A stretch of 64,000 bases of DNA from Planctomycetota bacterium (lineage in GTDB: Bacteria; Planctomycetota; UBA8742; UBA2392), in the NCBI GenBank assembly GCA_019636215.1, contig JAHBXZ010000004.1, forward strand, positions 1 through 64,000. The letters run 5' to 3'. Both the position numbers and the translations under genes were made by a program. Shown piece by piece: positions 42,830 to 50,754 of the stretch (positions are counted from its first letter, which is position 1; the number at the start of each line of letters is the position of its first letter). The notes under the pieces are model-generated. The model saw only the letters and a program-made list of their open reading frames with translations, was not told the origin of the DNA and searched no databases.

Positions 42830-43147
42830 GGTGGACTCCGGTGTTGACGCGCCCGCCGTGGGCGCTGTTAAGACATCGGCGCGGGGGGGCGGCGGACTTT
42901 TCTCTTTCTCTTTAAACGCGCGCGCGGAAAGGCGTGCTTGCAGCCGGTCTTGGTATGGGTCGCAACAGGTCGCGACCACCGCCAAAGCGCCAAATCGCCA
43001 AAGGCGTGCCATGAAAGCCGGACCTTTGGCGCTACCGCGCTTTGGCGGTCTGTGGTTTCTGTTTACTTCCGCGGCTCGGGCCGGCGCGGAATATTGCGCC
43101 GCCCACTGGTTGTTCTTAGGCTCAGGAGCACTTGTAAGGAGATTGCC
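42830..43147. other. 318-bp intergenic region between pilZ-type gene and thioredoxin
   Basis: No gene is visible. It contains an 8-mer repeat hairpin (42974-43050) and, at its right end, a strong ribosome site (AAGGAG) for thioredoxin. Confidence 0.6.
42974..43050. repeat. Octanucleotide CGCCAAAG array with inverted arm
   Basis: The left arm has CGCCAAAG, CGCCAAAT and CGCCAAAG in tandem; the right arm returns CCTTTGGCG and CTTTGGCGG. The two arms can form an imperfect hairpin of about 30 bp. It has the same style as the 7-mer arrays at 40538 and 48948. Confidence 0.75.
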
Positions 43148-43474
43148 ATGGCAGGACCTGATACCGCGAAAGTCACCGGCTCAAGCCTGGAAGCCTTCAC
43201 CAAGGCGGGCACCGCCGTGGTCGATTTCACCGCCACCTGGTGCGGCCCCTGCCAGGTGCTGGGCCCGATCGTCGACAAGCTGGCCACCGAGTTCAAAGGC
43301 AAGGCCGCCATCGGCAAGTGCGACATTGACGAAAACCCCGAAGTCGCCGCCGCATTCGGCGTGATGGGCGTGCCGACGCTTGTGTTCTTCAAGGACGGCA
43401 AGGTTGTCGACACGCACGTTGGCCTGCTGCCGGAGGCCGCGCTGCGCACCAAGCTGCAGAAGCTCGCGGGTTGA
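43148..43474 (+). CDS. trxA: Thioredoxin
   Basis: A 108-aa protein, the usual thioredoxin size. Active site WCGPC is at residues 31-35 in FTATWCGPCQVLGP, with the cis-Pro in GVPTLVFFKDGK. It is a cytoplasmic disulfide reductant. AAGGAGATTGCC before the ATG is the strongest ribosome site in the window and fixes the start. The mcsA-like gene with its Cys pairs follows 100 bp later; redox control of that pair is conceivable but unproven. Confidence 0.93.
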   Translation: MAGPDTAKVTGSSLEAFTKAGTAVVDFTATWCGPCQVLGPIVDKLATEFKGKAAIGKCDIDENPEVAAAFGVMGVPTLVFFKDGKVVDTHVGLLPEAALRTKLQKLAG

Positions 43475-43543
43475 TTCTCGCAATCCCTGTGGCGCGCGGC
43501 GGGGTGATGCCCCGCCGCGCGCATTGATTGCCGCGCTGATTGC

Positions 43544-43549
43544 TATACT
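43544..43549 (+). promoter_or_regulatory. -10 box of the mcsA-mcsB operon
   Basis: TATACT in ATTGCTATACTGCC, with an ATTGAT-like -35 about 15 bases upstream. The start would lie about 22 bases before ATG 43578, and GGAG is at a good distance. Confidence 0.45.
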
Positions 43550-43577
43550 GCCTGCGGTCGATTGACCCGGAGCCGCG

Positions 43578-44165
43578 ATGGATTGCCAGTGCTGCCAGAA
43601 GAAACCGGCGCGCATCCGCATCTGCGACGTTTTGGAGAATGCGGTAACCGAGCAGGCCAACATCTGCCCGGATTGCTGGATATTCGTCAAGCGCTACATG
43701 TTTGATCCCGCGCGCCCCCTGGCCCCCACGCTTCAGGTTCTGGCCGAGGTTCGCGGGCTGATCGACAACATCCCGGGCAAGGCCCTGGCAACGGTGCCGC
43801 CCCCGGGCGAAATCACGCCCGTGGAGCCCGCCCAGCCCGTGCCGGTGTGCCCCGAATGCGGCATGACCCTGGCCGAGTTCAAGCACAAGGGCCGTTTCGG
43901 CTGCGCCCGCGACTACGAGGTGTTTGCCGGCCACCTGGACCCGTTGCTGGAACGCATCCATGACGTGACACCGCCGCGCCACAAAGGCCGCCGGCCCGCG
44001 CATGCCCCGGCCGGCGACGCGCTGGTACAGCGGTCACGTGACCTGGCCGGCCTGCGCCAGCAATTGCAGGCCGCTGTGGCCGAGGAAAACTACGAACTTG
44101 CGGCCAAGCTGCGCGACCAGATTCAAACCCTGGAACGCGCGCCAGCCCCCGGGGGCGCGGCATGA
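43578..44165 (+). CDS. mcsA: McsA-like zinc-finger/UVR protein, activator of McsB
   Basis: A 195-aa protein. Cys pairs (CQCC near residue 3, CPDC near 30, CPEC near 91, plus a further Cys) are the zinc-binding motifs of McsA. The C-terminal UVR helix (LRQQLQAAVAEENYELAAKL) is shared with UvrB/UvrC and McsA. McsA stimulates the protein arginine kinase encoded next, with which this gene overlaps by 4 bp (ATGA). McsA in Firmicutes sits with ctsR and clpC; neither is in view here. Confidence 0.82.
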   Translation: MDCQCCQKKPARIRICDVLENAVTEQANICPDCWIFVKRYMFDPARPLAPTLQVLAEVRGLIDNIPGKALATVPPPGEITPVEPAQPVPVCPECGMTLAEFKHKGRFGCARDYEVFAGHLDPLLERIHDVTPPRHKGRRPAHAPAGDALVQRSRDLAGLRQQLQAAVAEENYELAAKLRDQIQTLERAPAPGGAA

Positions 44166-45232
44166 ACGACCTGAGCGGGTTTGACTGCCTGGCGCACCCG
44201 CTGGGTGAATGGCTCAAGGGCACCGGCCCCGAAAGCGACGTCGTGATCAGCACACGCGTGCGCCTGGCGCGCAACGTCAGCGGTTTTCCGTTCACCGCGC
44301 GCGCCGATGCCCGCCAGCGGTCCGAAGTGCTGCGCCTGGCCACTGAGGCCCTGCGCAGCGTGCACCTGGAAAAAAGTGTCGTCACGCTTGACCTGCAGCA
44401 GGTCGCGGAGATGGACCGCGACATCCTGGTCGAGCGCCACCTGATCAGCCGCGAGCTTGCCGGCGCGGAGGGCCCCCGGGGCGTGACCTTCGGGCGCGGC
44501 GAAATGCTGTCGATCATGGTGAACGAAGAAGACCACCTGCGGCTGCAATGGATCAAGTCAGGCTTTGACCCCGACCGCGCGTTTTCCGCGCTGCGCCGCG
44601 TGGATGCCGCGATGGAAACCGCGCTGCCGATCGCGTTTTCGCCGCTGTATGGGTATCTCACCGCCTGCCCGACCAACGTCGGCACCGGCATGCGCGTCAG
44701 TGTGATGGTTCACCTGCCGGCGCTGACGCTGATGGAGCACGTCGACAAGGTGTTCAAGGCAGCCCAGCGCATGAACCATGCCGTGCGCGGCCTGTACGGC
44801 GAAGGCACCCGCGCGTTCGGGGACATGTACCAGCTTTCGAACCAGGCCACGCTGGGCCGCAGCGAAGAAGAAATCGTCGCCGGCATCAAGGCGATTGTGC
44901 CCCAGGTGCTGGAATACGAACGGCGCATGCGTGGCGAGCTTTACACCGAAAAGCGCGAGTTTGTGGAAGACAAAGTGCTGCGTTCGCTGGCCCTGTTGCG
45001 TAACGCGCGCCGCCTGAGTGTGCAGGAAATGATGAGCCACCTGTCGCTGGTGCGCCTGGGCGTCGACCTGAAGATTGTTACCGACGTCAGCATGGACACC
45101 CTCAACCGCCTGTTCATCCTGGGCCAGCCCAGCCACCTGCAGCGCGAGGCCCACGCCGTGCTGAACCCCACCGAACGCGAAGCCCGCCGGGCGGAACTGG
45201 TGCGGGCAAAGCTGGCCACGGCCACCAACTGA
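44162..45232 (+). CDS. mcsB: Protein arginine kinase
   Basis: A 356-aa protein, normal McsB length. Phosphagen-kinase fold motifs are present: VVISTRVRLARNVSGFPF near residue 27 (nucleotide-binding Arg residues) and the NEEDHLRLQ block at 121-129. McsB phosphorylates arginine residues on misfolded or regulatory proteins and marks them for ClpCP. Overlap with the McsA-like gene indicates an obligate pair. Finding it outside Firmicutes fits PVC bacteria, in which homologues are known. Confidence 0.92.
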   Translation: MNDLSGFDCLAHPLGEWLKGTGPESDVVISTRVRLARNVSGFPFTARADARQRSEVLRLATEALRSVHLEKSVVTLDLQQVAEMDRDILVERHLISRELAGAEGPRGVTFGRGEMLSIMVNEEDHLRLQWIKSGFDPDRAFSALRRVDAAMETALPIAFSPLYGYLTACPTNVGTGMRVSVMVHLPALTLMEHVDKVFKAAQRMNHAVRGLYGEGTRAFGDMYQLSNQATLGRSEEEIVAGIKAIVPQVLEYERRMRGELYTEKREFVEDKVLRSLALLRNARRLSVQEMMSHLSLVRLGVDLKIVTDVSMDTLNRLFILGQPSHLQREAHAVLNPTEREARRAELVRAKLATATN

Positions 45233-45304
45233 TTGGCGGCCGGCATCGCGCTGAATCGCAAGTTCTGGCTTTGCCGCCTGCGCGGGTTTCGGTACCGTCG
45301 CGGC

Positions 45305-46516
45305 ATGAGCGCCGCCCCGTACATGGACCCTTCGCGACTGTTCGCGATCCGCCTTCCGGACGGCTTTGCGCGCGATGAACGCGCCAAGAGCCTGGTGTTT
45401 CGCCACCCCGACATGGACGGCGCCGTGACGGTTTCCTGCATGCGCCACAGGCTTGGCGAGGCCGGGCCTGACCTGTTTGAGTCTTTGCCCGGGCGCGAAC
45501 ACATGCAGGCCGTTGCCCGGCACAAGGTCGGCGACGTGGGTGTCAGCTACGGCGAGTATGAGGGCGAACTGCAGAATGACGCCGAGTTCTGGCGCTGGTG
45601 GGTGCTGCAGCGCGGGCCTGTCGGGATTGTGGTGAGTTTCAATGGCTCGCCCGAGGACGCCGAAACCTGGCGCGAAGAAGTCGACGCGCTGGTTGCGGGC
45701 ATCGAGATCGCCCAGCGTCCGCCCTTGAGCGTAGAAGAGTTTACGGCCCTGGCCGCGCGCGTGTACGCCGATGCCCTGGGCAAACCCGCGCCCGGCATCA
45801 TCAAGCCGCTGGAACTCAAGACCGGCGAGAACTCGGTGCTGCGGCTGGAGAACGCCTACGCTTCGTATCTGCAGGCCTGGGACCGCGACAGCCAGGTTGA
45901 AGCGCCGGCACTGCTGGCCCAGTGGTTCGAACAGCTGTGGGGCACCGATTCCAGGCCCTTGGGCGGGTTTGACGAAGTGCAGACCCTGCTGCGGCCGGTA
46001 GTCAAGCCCTGGGGCTTTGGTCGCGAGACAAGGATACCGTTGCTGCGGCGCACGTTGCTGGAGCACGAACTGGAACTTCTGATCGCCGTCGACACAGGCC
46101 GCACCTTGCGGTTTGTCAGTGCCGAAGACCTGTCGCGCTGGGAAGGCGTCACCGAAGAAGACGCGTTCTTTTACGCGCGCGAGAACCTGCTGGCCGAAAC
46201 CGGGGAACTTGAGGTCAAGGCGCTGGCCGGGCCCGATGGGCGGCCCAAGGCCGTGATCTTTGAGCTGCGCGACAGTTTTGATGCCGCGCGGCTGACGCTG
46301 CCGAACCTGTATGAACGCCTGGCGCCGGTACTGGGCGCGGATCTGTTGGTCGGTGTGCCAACGCGCGACTTCATGATCGTGCTGAGCGCCGAGGACCCAA
46401 TGCTGGTCTCGGACATCAGCGCACAGGTCAAGGCTGACGCCGCCAACCTTCCGTACGCCATCAGCGGCAAGCTGTTCCGGCTTACGGCCGAGGGACTGGC
46501 CGACTACGTGGCGTGA
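45305..46516 (+). CDS. DUF1444 (YtpQ-like) family protein with N-terminal extension
   Basis: A 403-aa cytoplasmic protein. The C-terminal 270 residues (GIIKPLELKTGENSVLRLEN, then LTLPNLYERLAPVLGADLLV) match the DUF1444/UPF0354 pattern seen in Bacillus YtpQ. The first 125 residues (RLFAIRLPDGFARDERAKSL) form a separate beta-rich domain resembling small DUF1795/DcrB-type folds, an addition relative to YtpQ. The function of the family is not established. The promoter-like GGTACCGTCGCGG lies just before the ATG. Confidence 0.7.
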   Translation: MSAAPYMDPSRLFAIRLPDGFARDERAKSLVFRHPDMDGAVTVSCMRHRLGEAGPDLFESLPGREHMQAVARHKVGDVGVSYGEYEGELQNDAEFWRWWVLQRGPVGIVVSFNGSPEDAETWREEVDALVAGIEIAQRPPLSVEEFTALAARVYADALGKPAPGIIKPLELKTGENSVLRLENAYASYLQAWDRDSQVEAPALLAQWFEQLWGTDSRPLGGFDEVQTLLRPVVKPWGFGRETRIPLLRRTLLEHELELLIAVDTGRTLRFVSAEDLSRWEGVTEEDAFFYARENLLAETGELEVKALAGPDGRPKAVIFELRDSFDAARLTLPNLYERLAPVLGADLLVGVPTRDFMIVLSAEDPMLVSDISAQVKADAANLPYAISGKLFRLTAEGLADYVA

Positions 46517-46575
46517 CCCGGTACTGGTATCGTGCCTGCTGAATCTGCCAAGCTGCGGCGCGCGAACCAGAAAGT

Positions 46576-46605
46576 GACCCTGCCAAAGGGCCAGCGCACA
46601 GGGTC
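46576..46605. terminator. Hairpin between convergent genes
   Basis: GACCCTG and CAGGGTC (7 bp) separated by 16 bases, just before the corA stop on the minus strand. No T tract; a weak terminator candidate. Confidence 0.35.
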
Positions 46606-46607
46606 GA

Positions 46608-47771
46608 TCAACGGCGCTTGGCACCCAGCCAGCCTTTTCGCCGGAAGTAGACCAGCATCGACACAACCACGCCGGTCATGATCGCCCACCAGATCCAGTA
46701 GGCGTAGGGTGTGTGAAGTTCAGGCATGTTGCCGGCGACATCCGGGTCAAAGTTCATGCCATAGACGCCGGCAAAGAAACTCAACGGGATGAACACTGAG
46801 CTGACCATGGTCAGCACCTTCATCACTTCGTTCAGGCGCTGCGCCTGCTGGCTGGCCACCAGTTCGCGCAGGCTTACGGCGTAATCCAGCATGGATTGCG
46901 CGGTGCCGGCCTGGCTGAGCGCGTGGTCCAGGCAGTCGCGCAGGTACAGCCGGGTTTCTTCCTGGATCATGGGCACCTGCAGGTGCAGCAGTGTGGTCAA
47001 GGCGTCACGGTGGCTTTCAATCGAGCGCCGGATATCCAGCGCCTGGTGGCGCAGGGCGTACAGGTCGGTCAGCACATCCAGTTCTCCCTTGAGGATGCGG
47101 TGCTCAAGCTTGTCGAGCCGGTCCTCAAGTTCGTTCAGCACCGGAAAGTAGGTGTCGGTGATGACGTCCACAATCGCATAGCCCAGATAGCTGGTGCCCT
47201 TGCCCCGCACGATGCCGCGAGACTGGCGAATGCGGTCGCGCAGTGGCTTGAACAGGTCGTTGGAAGGGCGCTCCTGGAAGGTAAGCACAAAGTGCTTGCT
47301 GAAGACCACCGCCACCTGCTCGCTGTAGAATGTTTCGCCCTCAAGCTCGGGGGCGTGGGTCACGATCATGACGTAATCAGGAAATGCCTCGGCCTTGGCC
47401 CGTTGCGGTATGTTTACGGCGTCGGCCAGCGCCAGCGGGTGGACATCCAGCATCTCGCCCAGGGTACGGATCCACTCGATGTTCTTGAAACCTGTGACAT
47501 CAACCCAGGTCACGGTGTCGCGGTCGATGTACTGGCGCAAAGCCCCGGGGTCGGCCAGTTCGCGTTCTTCGTGGGTAGCCGCGCTGAAATCAACGACCAG
47601 CAGCCTTGTTTCCGCGGCGCTGGAATCCACAACCAGCGTGCCCGGCGGCGCGCCCACGCCGGCGTTGGGCTGGTCGGGATTGCGGCGCAGGATTTCGGTG
47701 TTTGGCGGCAATGCGGCCTTTCGTGCCGGCGCTGAGTTTCCGTTGCCGGCGAAATGGATTCTGGATTCCAC
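46608..47771 (-). CDS. corA: CorA-family magnesium/cobalt channel
   Basis: A 387-aa protein. A cytoplasmic N-terminal domain with long helices (DRLDKLEHRILKGELDVLTD and so on) leads to two C-terminal membrane helices joined by the YGMNF selectivity loop. CorA pentamers conduct Mg2+, sometimes Co2+ or Ni2+. The N-terminus is about 70 residues longer than usual and low-complexity. The start is GTG 47771, immediately beside two CTACAAC heptamers. It is divergent from the aminotransferase gene. Confidence 0.92.
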   Translation of the reverse strand: MESRIHFAGNGNSAPARKAALPPNTEILRRNPDQPNAGVGAPPGTLVVDSSAAETRLLVVDFSAATHEERELADPGALRQYIDRDTVTWVDVTGFKNIEWIRTLGEMLDVHPLALADAVNIPQRAKAEAFPDYVMIVTHAPELEGETFYSEQVAVVFSKHFVLTFQERPSNDLFKPLRDRIRQSRGIVRGKGTSYLGYAIVDVITDTYFPVLNELEDRLDKLEHRILKGELDVLTDLYALRHQALDIRRSIESHRDALTTLLHLQVPMIQEETRLYLRDCLDHALSQAGTAQSMLDYAVSLRELVASQQAQRLNEVMKVLTMVSSVFIPLSFFAGVYGMNFDPDVAGNMPELHTPYAYWIWWAIMTGVVVSMLVYFRRKGWLGAKRR

Positions 47772-47787
47772 CTCTACAACCTACAAC
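47772..47787. repeat. CTACAAC heptamer pair
   Basis: Two tandem 7-mers sit directly upstream of the corA start codon. This may be a minimal member of the short tandem repeat class seen at 2891, 40538 and 48948; two units alone could be chance. Confidence 0.3.
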
Positions 47788-47810
47788 CCATTGCATAGAA
47801 CCTGTGCATC

Positions 47811-48950
47811 ATGCTGAACGCCGCCGATCGAGTTCGCCTGTTTCCTGTACTGGGCCGCATGACGTACCTCAACACAGCCTGGCGCGGGCCGATCAGCACC
47901 CCCGCGGCCGAAGCCGCCAAGGGCTACATCGACGACCTGGCCCTGCGCGGCGTAACGGGTTTCGACGACTGGCAGAAGGTGTGGTACGCCACGCGCGACG
48001 AGTTTGCGGCGTTTGTGAACGCGCAGCCCGCCGAAATCCAGTTGCTGCCCAATGCAACCGAGGCGTTTGCGCGCATTGCCCTGGGCATTGACTGGCGCGC
48101 CGGCGACCACGCTGTCGTGCCCGCCCGCGATTACCCGGGCGTGGCGCGCGTATTGAACGACCTGGTGCGCCACGGGGTCGAACTTGCCAACGTGCCCACG
48201 CGCGCTGATGGCAGCGTGCCCGCCGAGGACCTGATTGCTGCCATCAACCCGCGCACGCGGCTGGTGGCTGCCAGCCACGTGGACTTTCGCACCGGCTATC
48301 GCATTGATGCCGCAAAGCTGGCCGAGGGCTGCCGCGCCCGAGGCGCGCTGTGCGCGCTGGACTCTGTGCAGGGCATCGGCGCGGTGCCGGTGGACGTCAA
48401 GCAGTGGGGGGTGGATTGCGCAACGTTTGAGGGCCGCAAGTGGCTGAACGGGCTTGATACGCTGGGCGTGCTGTACGTGCGCGAGTCGTCTTTGGACGCA
48501 CTTACGCCGCACACCCTGGGCACCTACAGCGTGCCCAGCCCCTACGATTTCGAGACGCCGAACCAGCCGCTGGCGCCGGGTGCCCAGCGCTTCCAGCTGG
48601 GGGCGCCGGCCATGCCCCAGGTGTACGCCATGGGCGCCGCGCTGAAGCTGCAGAAGGACCTTGGCCCGGCCCGCATCCAGGCCCGGGTGGCGGAGCTGGC
48701 CGCCGAACTGCGCGAAATGGCGGCCGGGCAGGGGTACAGCGTGATCGGCAATGACTGGCCAACAGAGAACCGCAGCGGCATCGTCAGCCTGCGGCGCGAA
48801 GGCAAGCTGGCCGATGCTGGTTTAGGCGCGAAGCTTGTCGCGGGCAAAGTTGCGGCCAGCGCGCGGCAGGGCATTTTGCGCGTGTCGCCGCACTTCTATA
48901 ACGAGAGCGCGGATCTCAAGCGGCTGTTCGAGGTACTTGCAGGAAGTTGA
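47811..48950 (+). CDS. Class V aminotransferase (cysteine-desulfurase-like fold)
   Basis: A 379-aa PLP enzyme. The PLP-pyridine Asp184 (CALDSVQGIGAVPVD) and Schiff-base Lys210 (FEGRKWLNGLD) are present. The active-site cysteine loop of true cysteine desulfurases is missing, so a lyase or aminotransferase reaction is more likely. EgtE, the last ergothioneine enzyme, belongs to this class, but this gene is 22 kb from egtBD, so that link is only a possibility. Its TGA stop is the first codon-sized piece of a heptamer repeat array. Confidence 0.8.
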   Translation: MLNAADRVRLFPVLGRMTYLNTAWRGPISTPAAEAAKGYIDDLALRGVTGFDDWQKVWYATRDEFAAFVNAQPAEIQLLPNATEAFARIALGIDWRAGDHAVVPARDYPGVARVLNDLVRHGVELANVPTRADGSVPAEDLIAAINPRTRLVAASHVDFRTGYRIDAAKLAEGCRARGALCALDSVQGIGAVPVDVKQWGVDCATFEGRKWLNGLDTLGVLYVRESSLDALTPHTLGTYSVPSPYDFETPNQPLAPGAQRFQLGAPAMPQVYAMGAALKLQKDLGPARIQARVAELAAELREMAAGQGYSVIGNDWPTENRSGIVSLRREGKLADAGLGAKLVAGKVAASARQGILRVSPHFYNESADLKRLFEVLAGS

Positions 48951-49012
48951 CGGTCGACGGTCGACAGTCAACAGTGGTTCCGCTGTGACCGTCAACCGTT
49001 AACCGTAGACCT
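48948..49012. repeat. Heptanucleotide array with inverted arm before glyA
   Basis: Left arm: TGACGGT, CGACGGT, CGACAGT, CAACAGT. Right arm: ACCGTCA, ACCGTTA, ACCGTAG. The arms pair over about 30 bp with one bulge. The first unit provides the stop codon of the preceding gene, and the array ends six bases before the glyA ATG, leaving no room for a normal ribosome site. Confidence 0.88.
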
Positions 49013-49018
49013 GCAATC

Positions 49019-50233
49019 ATGCCCACCATCGACCAACTCATCACACGCGAGCGCGATCGCCAGACCCACAGCATCAACCTGATCGCCAGCGAAAACTACG
49101 TCAGCGACTACGTGCTGCGCATGCTGGGCACGGTGTTCACCAACAAGTATGCCGAGGGCTACCCCGGCAAGCGCTGGTACGGCGGCTGCGAGTTCACGGA
49201 CCAGGTCGAACAGCACGCCATTGACCTTGCCAAAGACCTGTTCAAGGCCGAGCACGCCAACGTGCAGCCCCACAGTGGCACGCAGGCCAACCTGGCGGCC
49301 TACCTGGCAATCATCAAGCCGGGCGACAAGGTGCTGGCCTTTCGCCTCGAACATGGCGGGCACCTCAGCCATGGCGCGCCCTTCAACGCCAGCGGCAAGT
49401 ACTACAAGTTCGTGCATTATGGCGTGCGCAAGGAAGACGGCCTGATTGACGAGGCCGAGTACCTGCGCCTGCTGAAGGAAAACCCCGACACCAAGCTGGT
49501 CGTCACCGGGGCCAGTTCGTACCCGCGCGCCATAAACTTTGCCAAGCTCGCCGGCATCGCCCGCGAACACGGGGCGATGTTCATGGCCGACATTGCCCAC
49601 ATCAGCGGCCTGGTGGCTGCCGGCGAACATGAGTCACCTGTACCGGTGGCCGACGTCGTCACCATGAGCACGCACAAGACCATCCGCGGCCCGCGCGGCG
49701 GCATGATCCTGTGCAGTGCCAAACACGCCAGCAAGATTGACCGCGCCGTGTTCCCGGGCTGCCAGGGCGGACCGCTGGTGCACGTGGTAGCCGGCAAGGC
49801 CGCCATGCTGGAAGAAGCCACGGCGCCCGGCTTCAAGACCTACATCAGGCAGGTGATTGCAAACGCCAAGGCCATGGCCAGGGCGTTCACCGAGGTCAAC
49901 GCACAGCGGTACCGCGTGCTGACCGGCGGCACCGACAACCACATGGTGATGGTGGACGTGACCGGCACGGGCAAGAACGGGCTGGAGATCGAAAAGCTGC
50001 TGGGCGAACAGAACCTGTACGTGAACAAGAATTTCATTCCCTACGACCCGCGCCCGAACACCGAAACCAGCGGCATCCGCGTGGGTTCGCCCATGATTAC
50101 GACCTTGGGTGCAGTCGAGGCCGACATGGCCCGGGTGGTGCAACTGATCGACAAGGCCGTCAGCGGCGAAAACGTCAGCAAACAGGTTCAGGCCATGATG
50201 GAAGAACTGACCGCCCGCAAGCGCGCCGGGTAG
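49019..50233 (+). CDS. glyA: Serine hydroxymethyltransferase
   Basis: A 404-aa protein, normal length. Signatures are present: YAEGYPGKRWYGGCEFTD, DIAHISGLVAAG with the PLP-contacting Asp191 and His194, and the PLP Lys220 in VVTMSTHKTIRGPRGG. It interconverts serine and glycine and loads tetrahydrofolate with one-carbon units. A heptamer hairpin fills its entire leader, which may affect translation. No Shine-Dalgarno is visible. Confidence 0.96.
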   Translation: MPTIDQLITRERDRQTHSINLIASENYVSDYVLRMLGTVFTNKYAEGYPGKRWYGGCEFTDQVEQHAIDLAKDLFKAEHANVQPHSGTQANLAAYLAIIKPGDKVLAFRLEHGGHLSHGAPFNASGKYYKFVHYGVRKEDGLIDEAEYLRLLKENPDTKLVVTGASSYPRAINFAKLAGIAREHGAMFMADIAHISGLVAAGEHESPVPVADVVTMSTHKTIRGPRGGMILCSAKHASKIDRAVFPGCQGGPLVHVVAGKAAMLEEATAPGFKTYIRQVIANAKAMARAFTEVNAQRYRVLTGGTDNHMVMVDVTGTGKNGLEIEKLLGEQNLYVNKNFIPYDPRPNTETSGIRVGSPMITTLGAVEADMARVVQLIDKAVSGENVSKQVQAMMEELTARKRAG

Positions 50234-50266
50234 CCACAGCCTGTTGCAACATCAGGCCAGCCCGGC

Positions 50267-50713
50267 CTAGGACCGGCGTTTCACGCTGATTTTGGGCGGG
50301 GCCTTGACCGGTGTGCGCACGAACTCCATGCGGAAGGTTTCGTTCGTTCCCAGGCGCATCTCAATCGGGCCTTTCTGAAGGCCCAGAATCTGGTCACGGC
50401 CTTGCACTTTCTTGCCGTTGAGGAACGTGCCGTGCTTGGACAAATCCTGAATGAAGATCGTCCTGGCGTCGGGAAACTCAATCTTGACGTGCTTGCCGCT
50501 GACGGTCAGCCAGTGTTCTTTCTTGCCGCCGCCGCCCTTGAAGGGCTTCTTTTCGCTGGGTTGTTCGTCGGGAAGTTCCTTGGTGTCCAGCCGGAAGTTG
50601 CAATCGCGCGAGCGCCCGATCACGGCCGTTCCTCCTTCCTCAATGGAAAAATCTTTCCCGCGCGAATAGCCGGCAATGCCGGTCAGGCGGATGCTGAGAA
50701 TCTCAGTTGCCAT
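50267..50713 (-). CDS. FHA-domain protein
   Basis: A 148-aa single-domain protein. The phosphothreonine-binding motifs of FHA are in order: VIGRSRDCNFRL, SGKHVKIEF and DLSKHGTFLNGKKV. A short Lys/Gly-rich insert (KKPFKGGGGKKEHW) lies between the first two and a basic tail follows. It binds phosphothreonine peptides, probably as an adaptor for Ser/Thr kinases elsewhere in the genome. It lies 41 bp downstream of yebC on the same strand. Confidence 0.85.
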   Translation of the reverse strand: MATEILSIRLTGIAGYSRGKDFSIEEGGTAVIGRSRDCNFRLDTKELPDEQPSEKKPFKGGGGKKEHWLTVSGKHVKIEFPDARTIFIQDLSKHGTFLNGKKVQGRDQILGLQKGPIEMRLGTNETFRMEFVRTPVKAPPKISVKRRS

Positions 50714-50754
50714 GATTGCCCCTGTTGTTGCAACGGCAGAACTTCAGCCCCGCG

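Noticed and set aside
46524..46536. GGTATCGTGCC as a promoter -10
   Set aside because: No plus-strand gene follows; the next gene is convergent, so the match is probably chance.
50254..50268. AGGCC/GGCCT hairpin as a terminator between glyA and the FHA gene
   Set aside because: Only a five-bp stem with no T tract, and it overlaps the FHA stop codon.
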